From NCBI RefSeq assembly GCF_012273895.1, contig NC_052107.1, positions 4,216,001-4,280,000 on the forward strand: a DNA stretch of 64,000 nt. The letters run 5' to 3'. Under the pieces are notes generated by a model. That model worked only from the letters and a program-made list of their open reading frames with translations. It did no database searches and had not been told where the DNA came from. The DNA is from Zerene cesonia (lineage: Eukaryota > Arthropoda > Insecta > Lepidoptera > Pieridae). The translations under genes and the position numbers were made by a program. This document shows, one piece after another, positions 1 through 12,900 of this stretch (positions are counted from its first letter, which is position 1; the number at the start of each line of letters is the position of its first letter).

Positions 1-136
1 AATCTGTGTAAGCCACTAAAAGAGTATTTAAACACGTGTGTTTGATTTTATATTACTTCTATTATTAACCAACGAAATCTTTAGGAATATTACTCTTTTG
101 TAGAATAATATCTACTCCAATAGCAATTTATGATAT

Positions 137-310
137 ACTAGACGCTCGTCCCTTCTCCGCCCGGATATTAAGATTTCTGTTTATCCCAAGTCAGCTCATA
201 CCCTGTTGGTATACCAAATTTCATCAAAATCCGTTCAGTAGTTTTAGCGTGATTGACGGACAAAGATCTAAATAAACAAACTTTCACATTTATAATATTA
301 GTGTGGTATA
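137..310 (+). repeat. Short retroposon, GACGCTCGTCCC family
   Basis: A degenerate lepidopteran SINE/LINE-tail type repeat, starting CTAGACGCTCGTCCC and ending TTTATAATATTAGTGTG. Other copies are at 7193-7350 (plus) and 39812-40020 (minus). No other feature is visible in 1-642. Confidence 0.7.
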
Positions 311-642
311 GTGTGAAGTGTGATAGTCCATATATTACGTAGTTCAGTATTTCTTTTTATCGAAATTAGTGAAGTCAAAAGAAGTACATAAAATGTCTTT
401 GCTATTTATTCATTACATTTTTTCTAATTAAACGTAATTTCTAAACATTATTATTTTACGATTAAGGTGTTCTTGCAATTCCAAACCCACATTTCCAACC
501 TTTAAATCATTCGGGTTTTAATTTTATCTTTACTTAATATTGAAAGTATAACAATAGATAAGATTATATAACATTTACATACATTCAGTTATAAGAGCCA
601 CCCAGGATACAAGTCTTATCGCAAAATTTTCCATACTTTCAG

Positions 643-3600
643 CGCAAATTCAGTTTCGACCAGCACAATCGTTTCGACTCGAATTACCTCATTCCGATTT
701 CTTATATCGTTCAAAGGAACGAGAATTGCTTTAACTGCCTCCAGCCAAGATTCACCATTGGCCAGACTTATACATTTGGGGAAAACCTGAACGGTGGCTG
801 GATTATACTCAACAGAAATGCTTCTGGTGAGTCCAGGTTATTTTTGGCTTGGGTATTCTTAGATTATTGTTGCAATGGTTTGTGATGGTTTTTGTTTCGA
901 ATGTAGTTTTATATTTAATGTTGAAGGTATTTGTTTATGGTTGTTGGTATTTGATCAAACGTTTATAAAAGTCAATGCTTCAATTTTTGGATGTTTGATA
1001 TATTTGATCTTCTTATTTAATATAATAACGCTACTAGCTGACCCGGCAAACACTGTTCTGCCTTACTCTTATCGTTTAGGGGTATAAAAATATATGTTAG
1101 CCGATATAGACCTATCCGATATACATACAAACCTTTTTAAAAATCGGTCCAGTCGTTTCGGAGGTGTATGGTAACTAACATTGTGGCACAAGAATTTTAT
1201 ATATAGATTAGGTAATATTTGTGTTTTTTAAGTTAACTAGTTCTCTAAGAGTCTACTAAATAGTATTGAAGTTTGATTTTTTTTAAGTTCAGTTTTTTAT
1301 GCTACGGCACGAACGGCTGTTAATTCATTGTAATCATTTATAATATTTAGACGTATACCTCTCCTTTTCAGACTTGTTCGTGAATAGGAGAGATAGATTT
1401 TTACCGAAGTATCGTTTAAATTCCTACTTAATCAGTTTCCAATCTATCTATTTAAATTTGTGGTTGCTCGCTTGCATGCTTCAGTTTTGTATCAATTTGT
1501 AGTATAAATATACATATGTATCAATAAAATTATATACCAGGCGTATTGACAAATAAATACAGGCCTGCAATGTATTCCACATCGTTATTAATTTATGAAA
1601 AGTTATTAAAAGTAGAACATTTTACACTGTTATACTAATATTTTCCATCTACTAAATATCAATTCCAATTATGCAATACATTTTCGTACCATATTTAACA
1701 TGAGCGGTAGTAAAAACAAAAATAAAAACACGATTCACCTTGAGTCAGTGTGTCCCATTGGCATTGATCTTGCAATCCTTGGCCGAGTAGAGTTATACAC
1801 AATCTATTTCTGTTCAAACCCACGCTAGACGCTGCTAGGCTGTTTAGTGTAAGAGCCCATGATTTTTATATGTTTTATTTTATATTTTTTTGTCCGTTAT
1901 TTCTTAGTACGAAAATATGGAATTACATTATGAATTTTGAGTAAAATATTGAGTTACTCAAAGGCTTTTAGTATATTAAGAAACCAAATGCTGCGAATTG
2001 TTAAATATTGGATTAGTTTATTGAAAATAATAAATCGTGATTTTAAAATCGCGGGCTTAAGTAATATAATTTTCAAAGTAAATCAATGATGTAGGTTTGT
2101 TAGTTGAGTAGATCGTTAAAATGAATTTAATCACTGTATTTTTAATAGCTTTACGTTGATATGGAATTTTCATAGCTTCAAACTGTTAAATTAAATTTAG
2201 AAATAGTTTTAATACTAACATATTATGTAGCAATTGATGAATCATTAAATTAAATTTAGGTTACTTTTAATGTCACTATAATGTTTGTTTAATCATAAAT
2301 TAAGCTCTTAGCCTATATCTCCCTACGCGAAACGTTTTTGTAATATTTACTAGTAATAAAATACGTTCACTGTAGGTTCTTGATAACCATATAAGTTAGG
2401 TTTTAAAGCTAAGTGCAAGTTTGTCGGTTTCCGTTAAACTTAACCTCGTGAGTCTTAAGGTGATTTACGACTCCATAAAAACTGTTTTTTGAACAATTTT
2501 AAAATAATGCTGTTTGAATAAACTTAAGACACAAAAATATTATATATATTTAATTATTAAGATTATAGACTATTAGTTATAGTTGAGATCCCTGAAAAGC
2601 AATAAGGTCGCTTTATGTTCTATATTATGTATATATGCAACATTTTTTTTATTTTGTGTATTACATATTATTTTTGAATAATAATAATGAAATAATTATT
2701 ATCACCCGCGGCTTTGCTTGCGTAGTAAAAGTAAAATTCCTAACGAAATGAGATTTTTCAAGACGCTAAATGAAGCCTTTGTATCTGTGTAGCCTCCTAC
2801 TAATCTTCAAACAAAAAAAAAATCCCTCCTATATATATTCTTTTATACCATAAATTCCTTTGCGACGCGAAAGAAAGACGAACCAACAAACACTTTTTCG
2901 CACTTATAATAATAAGTAAGGATCTTATTATTTTATTATAGATCAATATAATTTTACTACATAAAGGTTCAAACTACTCACAGAGCCAAATTGTAGGTAA
3001 CTAATTTGGTATTATATTTTAATTATTACAAATAAAAAATCTGTTGGATTTATAATTCCGATGGGATTTCATAAATTGTTGTAACAGTATATAATATACT
3101 TACTAGTATAGTATATATTATCTGTGGCAAAGATACGAAAATTATAGGTGAATACAAATATGAAGTTTTGTTTATAAAATAATGGCTGGTTTGTTTCTTT
3201 TTAAAAAAATATATTTATTTCATATTGTAATAAAATATGTGCCGTAAATGTATATATTTAAGAGAAAACATTGGTAATTTATTTTAAATTAAGTTAACTT
3301 TTAATTCCAGGGTATTATAGAGTAAATTATGATGATGAAACGTGGAGGTTAATAGCAAAGACTCTTAAAGAGAATAGGCTAGCGATCAGCGAACTAAATA
3401 GAGCCCAAGTAAGTACTTAGATTAAATAACATAACGCTATTTACCATTGAATATAAATAACTAACATAAACATTACTCATTAATAGACAGACATATATAG
3501 GGATGCATCAATTGAATTGATACAACCAAAAACTATTTTAATTCTTATGGGAACTGCTTGAATTAAAAGAGTTTTTATAGTGCCTTGTCTTTGAAGTTTA

Positions 3601-6600
3601 TGATTCTCTATAGCTAAAAAAAACAAACAGATAAATGTTTTAGTATATATGCTTATTGGCCAGTGTATCGTAAAAATACCAAAATTTTTATACGATTGAA
3701 AGAAATAACAAAAAAGCCTCTAAATATATATTTAAAATTATTATACCATGCTATTTATACGGTGATTGCTTACAATCAGCACGGCTTTTCTAGTGTCTTG
3801 TAAAATTAGTCTTCAATCAAAATAGTTCTGTACAATTGATAGTATTTTAGTCAATTATTTTATCATTTCTGAGCTTACTGTGAGTTTAATGTGAGCTTAC
3901 TACTACTAACTCTAAAACTAGCTGGATAATTATGTTATATATGTAATATTATGTACTAGCTTAACAGACAAACGAAATTCCCAATGGGATAGTATGTTTC
4001 ACCGCAAGTAAGAGTCTATATCACTCTAGACTCCTACAACTATCTCTAGACACAAAAATTATAAATTCGCTTCATTGCGACGTGAAAGAACGACGATACC
4101 TTTCCCGTATATATTACTAGTAAGGAAGTGAGGCTAACGGAGTGTTTTTTCTAAAGCTAGCTTTAGCTCGTGGTTTCGCGTTAAATTTGAAGTAGTTTAA
4201 TAGGGTAGGTCCTCTTTAATCACTCTATCTTTAAAAAAAACCTAAAAGCTGTTACCGTAGCTTTAAAGATTTAAGCGTGTGTGTATACACAGGGTCATTG
4301 GGACAGACAGAGAAAAAGACTTGGTTTTATGTAGTGATGGCGAATTAAACTTGAACTTAACGCACTTATCAAAAATCGATGACATATAAATTATTAAGTA
4401 CATCTGTCTCATTATCCTGAACAAGGTCTCTTTAGAATTACCTTTAAAATGCTAGATTTTCCATCTGCTGACTGAGATGTTTCGCTGCGGTAAAAAGTAG
4501 TCTATGTCTTTACTATCTCCAGACACAAAATTTGTATCATAAAATGGATTCTTTACGACGTGAAAAATAAACAAATAAACACAATCGCATAATATAATAT
4601 TATCATATTATTTCTATAAAAATGGAAACTGTTTGTAAATTATTTTGTTTAAATTACCAGATTGTTAATGACATATTAGCTCTGTATGTGGCGGGAGATG
4701 TAAGTGAAGATATAGCAATGGAAGTTCTAGACTACCTGAATACAGAATTGAGTCCAATGGTTTGGGACGCGGTGGTCAGTGGGTTTGATTTATTGAGAAC
4801 AGAAGGGGCAGCTATGACCAAGATCTTGTATGATGAATGGCAGGTGAGCAAATAAAAGTTTATTTGATAAAATATGTTATTGTATGCTGTTTATTAGCAT
4901 AAAAAAACATGTTTTTCTACGCTAAGAAACAGCATATGAGAAAGACATAATTATAAAAAATAAAAAGAAGCATACAAGACAAGACATAGTTTTTGTAATT
5001 TTTCCAATTTAACACACTAAGATTCATTAAAATCTATTCAGTTCTTGAATAATTATAGGTGATGTTACAAAAACACAAACTCGGAAAAAAATGTGTGTTT
5101 TTGTTTGGATTTTTTTTATCGAACTCAGTACTACTCGGTTCTAGGCTCATACATTAAGCACTACACCAAAAAAGTGACCATTTGCTTACTTAATAATATA
5201 TTATAATTAATTTATGTGATTTTTTCAGGATTTCATGCGACGAAAAGTATCCACGATATACAAAAGGCTCTTGGACGATATTGAGCAAAGACCGAAAATA
5301 AGACTTTTCCGAAGCAATATCATCGAGTTTGCATGTTCGATCAAGCATAAACCATGTTTAGACGATATGTGGAGAATGTACACTGACCATAGAAATGGCA
5401 GAGTGAGGTGAGGAATGCTTAAAGGGTTTCTCTTCCACAATTAAACCTAACAATCAGTGCAATAAAATTGTATAAGGTGTATTTTTTATTTAGAAATTAC
5501 AAACTTTTTAACGGATTTTAAACGCGATTTATTCATTATATTATTAACCCGACGTTTCGAACACTTTACAGCGAGCGTGGTCGCGGGGACTCCTCGCTGT
5601 ATAGAGTTTATTATCTAGTATTAGTATTAGTATTAGTATTAGTATTAGTATTAGTATTAGTATTAGTATTAGTATTAGTATTAGCATTAGTATTAGTATT
5701 TTTTATATCATAGTCGGTTCGTCGGCAATGCAGCTGATGGGTCAAGTTAAGTAAAACTTTCAAATCTGTACATTTCACTATTATAATTGTTCGAGGGGGA
5801 AAAGAATATATTAGATAATATGCGATGCATTATTGGATGCAGATTCTCTTAAAAATAATGGAAAGTTCAGGAGGCATTACAAATTTTCACCCTGTATATA
5901 TACATTTAATTTTTAATTTTATAGCATTGAAATAGCTTTTTATAAATGAGAAATTTTGAAAGAATAAAAAAAAAATTTATTCGAACCCGCGTCCTTTGCC
6001 AAGCCAACGCCTAGCCTCTCGGCCACCCGTGATCCCGTCACAGTAATCGAATTTATTCTACTCTTTCGGTTTTTAGGCACATAAAACGCCTCGTGATCAA
6101 ATTTTTTCTTTTCTTTCAAAATTTCTCAAATATGTATATTTCAGATTCAGTCCCGATGTACGTGAGGCGTGCTACTCCGTAGTTTTAAATAGTGAAAATG
6201 GCAATTTAGATACGAATAATATGAATAGATATGAGATGGAAGATAAATCCAACGCAGAACACAAAGTGTAAGTATGTCATACTAGCTCCGCCCCGCGGTT
6301 GCTACCGCGTAAATCCGTATCCCGTAGGAATATCGGGATAAAAAGTTGCCTGTATGTTATTCCAGTTGTCCAGCTGTCTACGTACCAAATTTCATTGCAA
6401 TCGGTTCAGTAATTTTTGCGTGAAAGAGCAACAAACGCACACACATCCTTAAAATCTTTCGCATTTATAATATTAGTAGGATTGTCAATACTAAAAGACT
6501 ACGTGGTAGGCCCAAAGTTAGATGGCGGGACGAGCTGGAGACTTGCTTAAAGATTGGCTCAAAATTTCTCTCAATAGGGATATGTGGAGTGAAGAGAGGC

Positions 6601-7843
6601 CTTTGCCCAGTAGTGGGACAGTGGGACAGATGGCTGATATAAAAAATCATATTACAATAAATAAAATAAACATTACTTAGGATAGTTTTTCAACACTTTA
6701 AAGTAATAAATATAATAGATAACAGAAGCCCCATTTCCTCACCCTTCCCTGTTCATTCCCTTATTCCTATCGTCACTCCTTTCCTCATCCGTTTCCTCTT
6801 CAAAGCGCATTTTCAGCTGCCCCTACTACTGCAAATATACATGGGCAGAAATGTCCGCAGAATATTTTTTTTATGGTTAAGTTTCTTTAATGTTATACAT
6901 AAAAATAGTTAGAATCCATCTACCAATGAATATATTGAAATATTTATAATAATTGAGAAATTTTTTCTATTCTTTCAAAATTTCTCATTTATAAAGCATT
7001 TTAATGCTATAAAACTAAAAATTAAATTTATAATACTTTTTTTATTATCTTTGCATGATAGGCGAGATGAGAGGAGATTTCTCTATCGCGTACCGATGGG
7101 CCATCCGAAACCACTTCCGATAATCATGTCGACTACGACCACTACAGAGGTAAGTGAAAAGAAAGATAAGATCTATTCGTATGTTTGTTTATCACTAGAC
7201 GCTCGTCCCGGCTCCGCCCGGATGTCAGGATTCCTGTTTTATCCCAAGGGAGCATTATACCAAATTTTATCAAAATCCGTTCAGTAGTTTCAGCGTGATT
7301 GATTGACGGACTAACAACAGACTTTCACATTTATAGCATTAGTGTGAAGTGTAATTATTATATTGTTCAAAATCTGTCAAAATTTCAAATTAGAAAGTAT
7401 TTATTTTTCTAAATATATCTGCCCTAAAGTTATGAGAAAAATGAATATATATAATTCTCATAACTATGAGTAATTTGGAACAAAAATATTGGTTTTCTTA
7501 ATCCACTCGTATTACAATGCAATAATATATATACCAATATTATAAAGTTGAAGCTGTTTGTTTGTTTGAACGCACTAAACTCAGGAACTACTGGTCCGAT
7601 TTAAAAAATTCTTTCAGTGTTAGATAGCCTATTTATTCAGGAAGGCTACAGGCTATATATGTACTACGGGCGGAGCCGGAGCGGACCGCTAGTACATGGA
7701 TATTATTCATTAATGTATTATTCTTTAACACTTTCTTTCAGGCAACCGTAACGATTACACCTGATTGTGATGCTTCTGTTATAAACGCTATTTCCATAGC
7801 TTTATTAGGTTTTGCCTTATTGATAAGTTTAACTATAAGATAA
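643..7843 (+). CDS. Gene D: aminopeptidase N-like, 3' part, shortened C-terminal domain
   Basis: Seven exons join in frame (643-826, 3311-3408, 4661-4843, 5229-5407, 6145-6267, 7062-7149, 7742-7843), all with GT-AG introns, giving 318 codons plus stop. The family is shown by a segment ending WIILNRNASG, then YYRVNYDDETW (start of the ERAP1-like helical domain, across the first junction), LNRAQ, and the Cys pair ACSIKHKPC. The N-domain and the catalytic GAMEN/HEXXH exons must lie left of the window, since 1-642 shows no matching exon. The protein then departs from the family: the exon with REACYSVVLNSENG stops at NAEHKV and splices to a novel segment with PMGHPKPLPI and a Thr run (STTTTTE), then a short tail DCDASVINAISIALLGFALL ending LISLTIR, a plausible GPI signal. 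About 100-150 residues of the C-terminal helical domain present in genes A and C are absent. N-glycosylation is possible at NAS. It converges on gene A. Whether it is active cannot be judged from the window. Confidence 0.85.
1034..1208 (+). repeat. Short retroposon, CTAGCTGACCCGGCAAA family
   Basis: A copy in the first visible intron of gene D. It runs from CTAGCTGACCCGGCAAAC to GAATTTTATATATAGAT. Related copies are at 15979-16160 (plus) and, reversed, at 40870-41058, 42963-43147, 43550-43720 and 44720-44900. Confidence 0.75.
2702..4600 (+). repeat. Series of degenerate short retroposons in gene D introns
   Basis: Three degenerate copies (about 2702-2915, 3955-4130, 4470-4600) share a head like CCGCGGCTTTGCTTGCG, a middle with CTATCTCTAGACAC and a tail with GCGACGTGAAAGA ending in short AT-rich target-like sequence. 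A reversed relative lies at 52405-52568. They fill the introns around exons 3311-3408 and 4661-4843. Confidence 0.5.
5488..5601. mobile_element. Half copy of a palindromic MITE
   Basis: Contains TTTTTAACGGATTTTAAACG, then CCGACGTTTCGAACACTTTA and a short GC-rich centre. It matches one arm of the foldback elements at 7960-8123, 48822-49022 and 55633-55845, and abuts a microsatellite. Confidence 0.7.
5612..5702. repeat. Microsatellite (ATTAGT)n
   Basis: About 14 tandem copies of a six-base unit with one GCATTAG interruption, in an intron of gene D directly after the half MITE. Confidence 0.95.
5944..6129. mobile_element. Foldback MITE with a tRNA-like centre
   Basis: Inverted ends (AAATGAGAAATTTTGAAAGA at the left and its complement at the right) enclose a tRNA-like stretch, which on the minus strand reads GGTGGCCGAGAGGCTAGGCG and then GGGTTCGAA, resembling A and B boxes. 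Shorter relatives without this centre lie at 6952-6998 and 45960-46052. It sits 15 bases before an exon of gene D (6145). Confidence 0.6.
6281..6483 (+). repeat. Short retroposon, ACTAGCTGCGCCCCGCGG family
   Basis: A near full-length copy from a GCCCCGCGG head to ATTTATAATATTAGTAGGAT, in the gene D intron that follows the exon where the protein departs from the family. Other copies: 10465-10682, 38312-38465, 57331-57530 (plus), 39249-39454 and 44221-44427 (minus). Confidence 0.8.
6484..6655 (+). mobile_element. Non-LTR retrotransposon remnant (end of reverse transcriptase ORF)
   Basis: Translation gives RGRPKVRWRDELE and, after a frame change, DWLKISLNRDMWSEERPLPS, which resembles the C-terminus of LINE reverse transcriptase ORFs (RGRPxxRWxDE). 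It is frameshifted and clearly dead. It lies in the gene D intron where C-terminal domain exons would be expected. Confidence 0.6.
6725..6850 (-). repeat. Fragment of the ATCACCACCGCCCATGAA repeat family
   Basis: Degenerate copy (reverse sense, with CATTTCCTCACCCTTCC) of a repeat better seen at 54080-54395, 58305-58520 and 59038-59355. Confidence 0.45.
6952..6998. mobile_element. Minimal foldback MITE
   Basis: TTGAGAAATTTTTTC and its inverted partner TCTTTCAAAATTTCTCATTT, followed by the same flank (AAAGCATTTTAATGCTATAA) as the copy at 45960-46052. It lies 64 bases before a gene D exon. Confidence 0.5.
7193..7350 (+). repeat. Short retroposon, GACGCTCGTCCC family
   Basis: A copy in the last intron of gene D. 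It starts CTAGACGCTCGTCCCGGCTC and ends TTATAGCATTAGTGTGAAG. Confidence 0.75.
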
Positions 7844-7959
7844 ATCATTTAAATGTTTAAATTCATACTTTATTATGCTATATTATACGGTCGTATTTCC
7901 CATGAAATATAATTGTAGAATATTTTACTATTCTTCAAAACAATGTTTATCCTAGTATT

Positions 7960-8123
7960 TTCTTGTGTTTGATTTTACGCGAGTATTATACATTTAGAAA
8001 TTAAAGACTTTTAAACGGATTTTAAACGCGGCTTATTCATTATACTATTAACCCTTATTAATTATATTATTAATGAAAAAACCGCGTTTAAAATTCGTTT
8101 AAAAGTCTTCAATTTCTAAATGT
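7960..8123. mobile_element. Palindromic MITE between genes D and A
   Basis: Arms GAAATTAAAGACTTTTAAAC and its inverted partner GTTTAAAAGTCTTCAATTTC form a near-perfect foldback. The left side has GTGTTTGATTTTACGCGAGT, shared with the copies at 48822-49022 and 55633-55845. It lies just past the gene D stop. Confidence 0.8.
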
Positions 8124-9880
8124 TTAGCCTGATAATTTAGTAGTTTGAAAAAATCAAATTGTTAGGTAAACTTTTCAACTAAGTACATCAGATGTTTTGG
8201 TATTTTAAAGTTATTGTGAATGAGTGTTGTTTATAAATTTATTATTTAATCACGTTTATTTGTTGTTTGTTTATACATTAAGTGAAGCTGATCACGTTCT
8301 AGATAACATTTAGTTCCCAGAATTTATTTAGTATTGATATTTATGGAGGCAAAAAACCCATAGCCGTTGTTTAGCGGATAGTTTTAATTAGTATCACAAG
8401 CGTGAGGTATGACAAAGTATCGATCAATCAATTCGCATTTAAACTTTATTATTAGTAAACATAAAATTTTATTCCGGACTTCCCTGTGTGACTAAAATAC
8501 TGAATATGGTACCGCATGCGTGATAAATAAAATATTGAGGAAGACATTTTAAAACTAATTTAATAATGTAGAAAGCCTAGTTTATTTGGGCTAAATGAAT
8601 ATTAGAGCCTAGCCTTACTGTCTTATTCATAAAAATAGCTTATCAAAGTTAAAATGCTATATAAGCTTATATGACGTTTATTAATTGTTTATTCATAAAC
8701 AAATGTTTTTAGTAAATCCTACTATAGCGAGCCTTTATATGTGTTATAACTTTTTACGAATAAGTATTAGTGTTTCGTAATCGTGTGTGTCCCAAACAAG
8801 ATTCTTGGGAGATTAAAAAAGAGAGAAGATATATATTATATATATTCATCGGACTAAACGTATTATAAATTAAACATTCCTATTTGGAATTATTTTCACG
8901 ATTCGCTAGTATATGTTAGTAATAATAAAAATTAATGTTAAACACAATATTATATTATGTACAACATTATATTGTTAACTATTAAGTAATAAGCATATTA
9001 TAATTATCTAGTCAATAATTATTAGTTACACTAAATGTGTCATCCAATGAAACTAATTATTTCTTAGCATTATTTATTATCAATATGTACATAATTAATA
9101 ATTAGAACTATATTATATATTACTTATATATTAAATAAATTAACGTGACTATTAAATGTGAAGCAAGAGGACGCGTTTGTTTCACATTTAATAATATAAT
9201 AATATTAATTATATATTAATCATAATTTCTACGTTGTTTTATTAATTCCCTTACCCTAATTATTATCAAACTTATGAGTAAAAATGCAGTAAAAAATTGT
9301 AATTGTTAGTAAACCTTATTATTATAATTGAATAAAACAAAACAAAAAACATATCTAAATCTTAGACAGTAAGTAAATTAGAATAATAAAAATTAACTAA
9401 AGATAATAAATTCACTTTGTGCAATATTGACGTGTCTCTATCCTAATATATCAATAGTAATTTAAATGATTAATAATTTAATTAAATAACATAACGATAA
9501 TTATAAAAACGCCTATAAGAATCAAACAATCTAGTTACAACTCTGTAACAAGATGTGACTGTTCATAGTTTTGCTTATTTCTAATTCACAATAATTGCAT
9601 TTACTCATTTGTTTTATATTTGTTGTTGTAATGATGGTAACCTCAAATGAAGTTCATAGCTTAAAGTGAATTAGAATTCAGCCTCAAAACATTAAAACTA
9701 TAATAAATTATAGTAATAAGTTTTATCAAACTACCCAATCAATCGCTAACTACATTCAAATAACTTAAATAAACAACTCCTAATATCTATAAAATAATAA
9801 GGCCCCAATAAACATACTTAAATCTTACGTCTAAAATGTTATAAATTATATATTTGGTAGCTATACCTAATAATATTTAA
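8124..9880. other. AT-rich intergenic region between convergent genes D and A
   Basis: About 1.7 kb of very AT-rich DNA with no ORF, repeat family or RNA gene that I recognise. It includes many short ATTATTA-type runs. Confidence 0.6.
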
Positions 9881-9888
9881 ATTATTTG

Positions 9889-9894
9889 TTTATT
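9889..9894 (-). terminator. Polyadenylation signal AATAAA, gene A
   Basis: AATAAA on the minus strand 50 bases past the TAG stop of gene A is a suitable position for 3' end formation. Confidence 0.5.
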
Positions 9895-9943
9895 TTAAAT
9901 AGTAACGAATAAATAAAGCTTACATCTAGATACTAGTGAATTA

Positions 9944-12900
9944 CTACTGATTAAATAACGTGACGAAAAGTCCCAAGGTTATCAGCAAAACGGACACCAT
10001 CACAGTGTGAGCGTCGTTTTCGTCTATCCACTCGTACACATAATCCAAATGTATGTTATCCCAAAGGAGGTCTTGTTGCACTTCGTCCCTCGCCCTCTCA
10101 GCTGTTAACAAAGAGTCGTCCAGCTCGCTGAACAGCGAGTTTACCCAATTGGTGAACTGAAAAGGTATTGTATATTGGTTATATAATTTATATGCAAGCG
10201 CATTTGGATACCATGAAGCTTAAAAAAATCTTAAAACTATCTTTTGTTTAATATTAGAACTCACTGCCTCTAACGTGTCGTTGTAGTACAAAAATGAGGA
10301 GGGGTGACCCAATAGTTGGGATATAGGACTTATGTCAGAAAGTCGTTGGTTCGAGAATATATATACAAAAATTATATATATTTTTTTAAATATCTGCACA
10401 TTATCTGCATCACCACCGTAAGTAGTGGGTAAGAGTGTCGGTTCATTATGATATATGAAGATACTAGCTGCGCCCCACGGTTTCACCCGCGTAAGTCCGT
10501 ATCCCGTACGAATATCGGGAAAAAAGTTGCCTATAAGATATTCCAGTTGTCCAGCTGTCTTTGTACGTAGTACAGTACGTACGTACGTATTACATTGCAA
10601 TCGGTTCAGTACTTTTTGCCTGAAAGAGCAACAAATACAAACATATCCTTACATACTTTCGCATTTATATTATTAGTAGGAAATAGGATCGTTTCATAAA
10701 ATGAATGAATACATACATCATTAGCCATATCCCTGTCACCTAAATTTCTGGCGACTACGTGAATGATTTCTTCTAGTTTCTCAGCGCCACCATACCTGTA
10801 AATAAGTTTTATCTAAATTTTTCTAATATAAATATAAAGTAGCATATAAATTATACCATAGGATTGCATAGAAATTCTCGATTATCACTCCACCTGAGTT
10901 GAATTCTAAAAATACTGAAGATGGCTTTCATTTTCAAGGTAATTTCTACCCTTTGATATCATTCTAGTTCAGGGTTCTTGCTCCGTGACCGTGCTATGTT
11001 TTATTAGGTTATTCATTGATGGTGTACTCGTATATATATAATCGTGACATAGCATAAAACAAAGTCAATTTCCGCTGTCTGTACCTAATTATACTTAGAT
11101 ACTTTAAAACTAGGCAACGCATTTTGATAGAATTTTTTAAATAAGTAGACGGATTGAACCGAGGTATATATCCAGGGTCGTTAGATACTTACATATTTCT
11201 TATTTCTATAGTTCTCAGTGAGAGGAAGTTCAACGCAATGCGGACATTTTGAGGACCAGTAGAAGTAACAATCGATTTAAAAATCCTCGATCTCTCTTCA
11301 GTATTGTAGGGACTGTTGGCGGCAATGGTTTGATCTAGCAATCTGTAAAATAGATTATGAACAAAATTGTAAAATCCGTTCTATGTCTCATATTTATGTT
11401 TCAATATGATCCTATTTAATAAAGCCTATTAAAATCCCTATATAAACAGCAATTTACATAATCAATAAAAAAATGTAGCAATAATTGTTATCACATGAAA
11501 AAAAAGATGCAGCATACAAAAAAATCAGAATTGGAAAACCAGAAATTCGTACCCTGAGTATTCTAATAATTATTTCTTTGTTCAAAATTAAAAGAAAAAA
11601 ACATTCGTTCTATTTTAGCAATTAAAAACTGCACAGGCTTTGTGACTTAGCATAAATAAGACCAATGCAGGTCACCACAACGGTCTTTGAGACAAAGGCG
11701 TGTAAACAAAGAGGAAATTTAACATGCCTATTACTGTGTTAATATCAGTAGGCTGTGGACGACAAAGGAATTTTTAAATTAGAGCAAGTTACGTTACGGC
11801 TTATATTAACTTGTCGGTGCTCATTACTATGAAATGTGTAAAAGAGAAGTCCCGTGTCTCCGAGTGGGGTATGGGGCAGTTATAATTCACTGAACGATTC
11901 TCTTTATTGATACGTAAGTGATGAACGGCCTTCGTCCTGTTAGAGATATTTTTTTTGTGTGTCTCCCCCGCGAATTGAACCCAGGACCCCTACGTTCTAC
12001 GCTCAGGCGTTGACCACTGTACCAACGGGTGGTCAAATGAAATATTTAAAGCAGATCTTAAAATAAATCTTATGGATAGAAGGTATTTTTTGTGATAAAA
12101 TTTTTTGTAATATTTATATTTTTATACACATTCTTAGATATCAAAGTTCCTGTAAAGAATTTTGTATAATCAGTTTTGTAGTTCGCATATTAATTAAATT
12201 AAATTCAATGTGGTTTCAAACTTACGACTGAATGTAATTGCTGTCCTGAGAACAAGCCAAGGATTCTAAAACAACCACGCGTTCGTGAGCGTTATTGAGA
12301 GTCTCAATGTATTCCAGCAATAGGTCTCTCTCTTCATTTCCTCCGGACATAACATTAGCGCAAAATACTGCAGGACGCAAGTCAGCTGGAATGTTGGGGT
12401 TCCTGAAAGGTAAAGGTATCTCAAAGTCGGTTGAGTGATTGGAATTGTTTTTTGGTTAAATAAATAAATAAAATAAAATGAAAATGAGTTTTTGCTCACA
12501 ACATATATTAACAGTAGAAAAGAAAATGATTATGAAATTAAGGCTGAGACTGTTGCCTAAACTAGATAACCGATTAACCAGTCTTTTTGATCACCATGCC
12601 CTCTCTTAGAAAGAAACTTACTCAGAAAGAAAGGAAAAAGAGAAGCTGAGCTGAGACGCTTATATTCATAATAAAACTTACACGGCATCTTTATTATTCG
12701 GGTCTCTGAACCAGTCGATAGCAGCAGCAATACAAGGTTGGTAGCCAATCGTGCAAGCGTGGCGCATCACTAAACCACGAACCAGTGACGTCATGGCTGG
12801 CTCATTTACATTCAATTCGGGTGTAAAACCTAGCTCATTTTCCAATGCCACGATCGATCTCCGCACCATTCTCTGCAATGCAATTTCATATATTCACAAT

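Noticed and set aside
10220..10676. Open frames of 126 and 73 codons near the end of gene A
   Set aside because: They lie in an intron and within a short retroposon copy; the gene A exons on either side splice past them.
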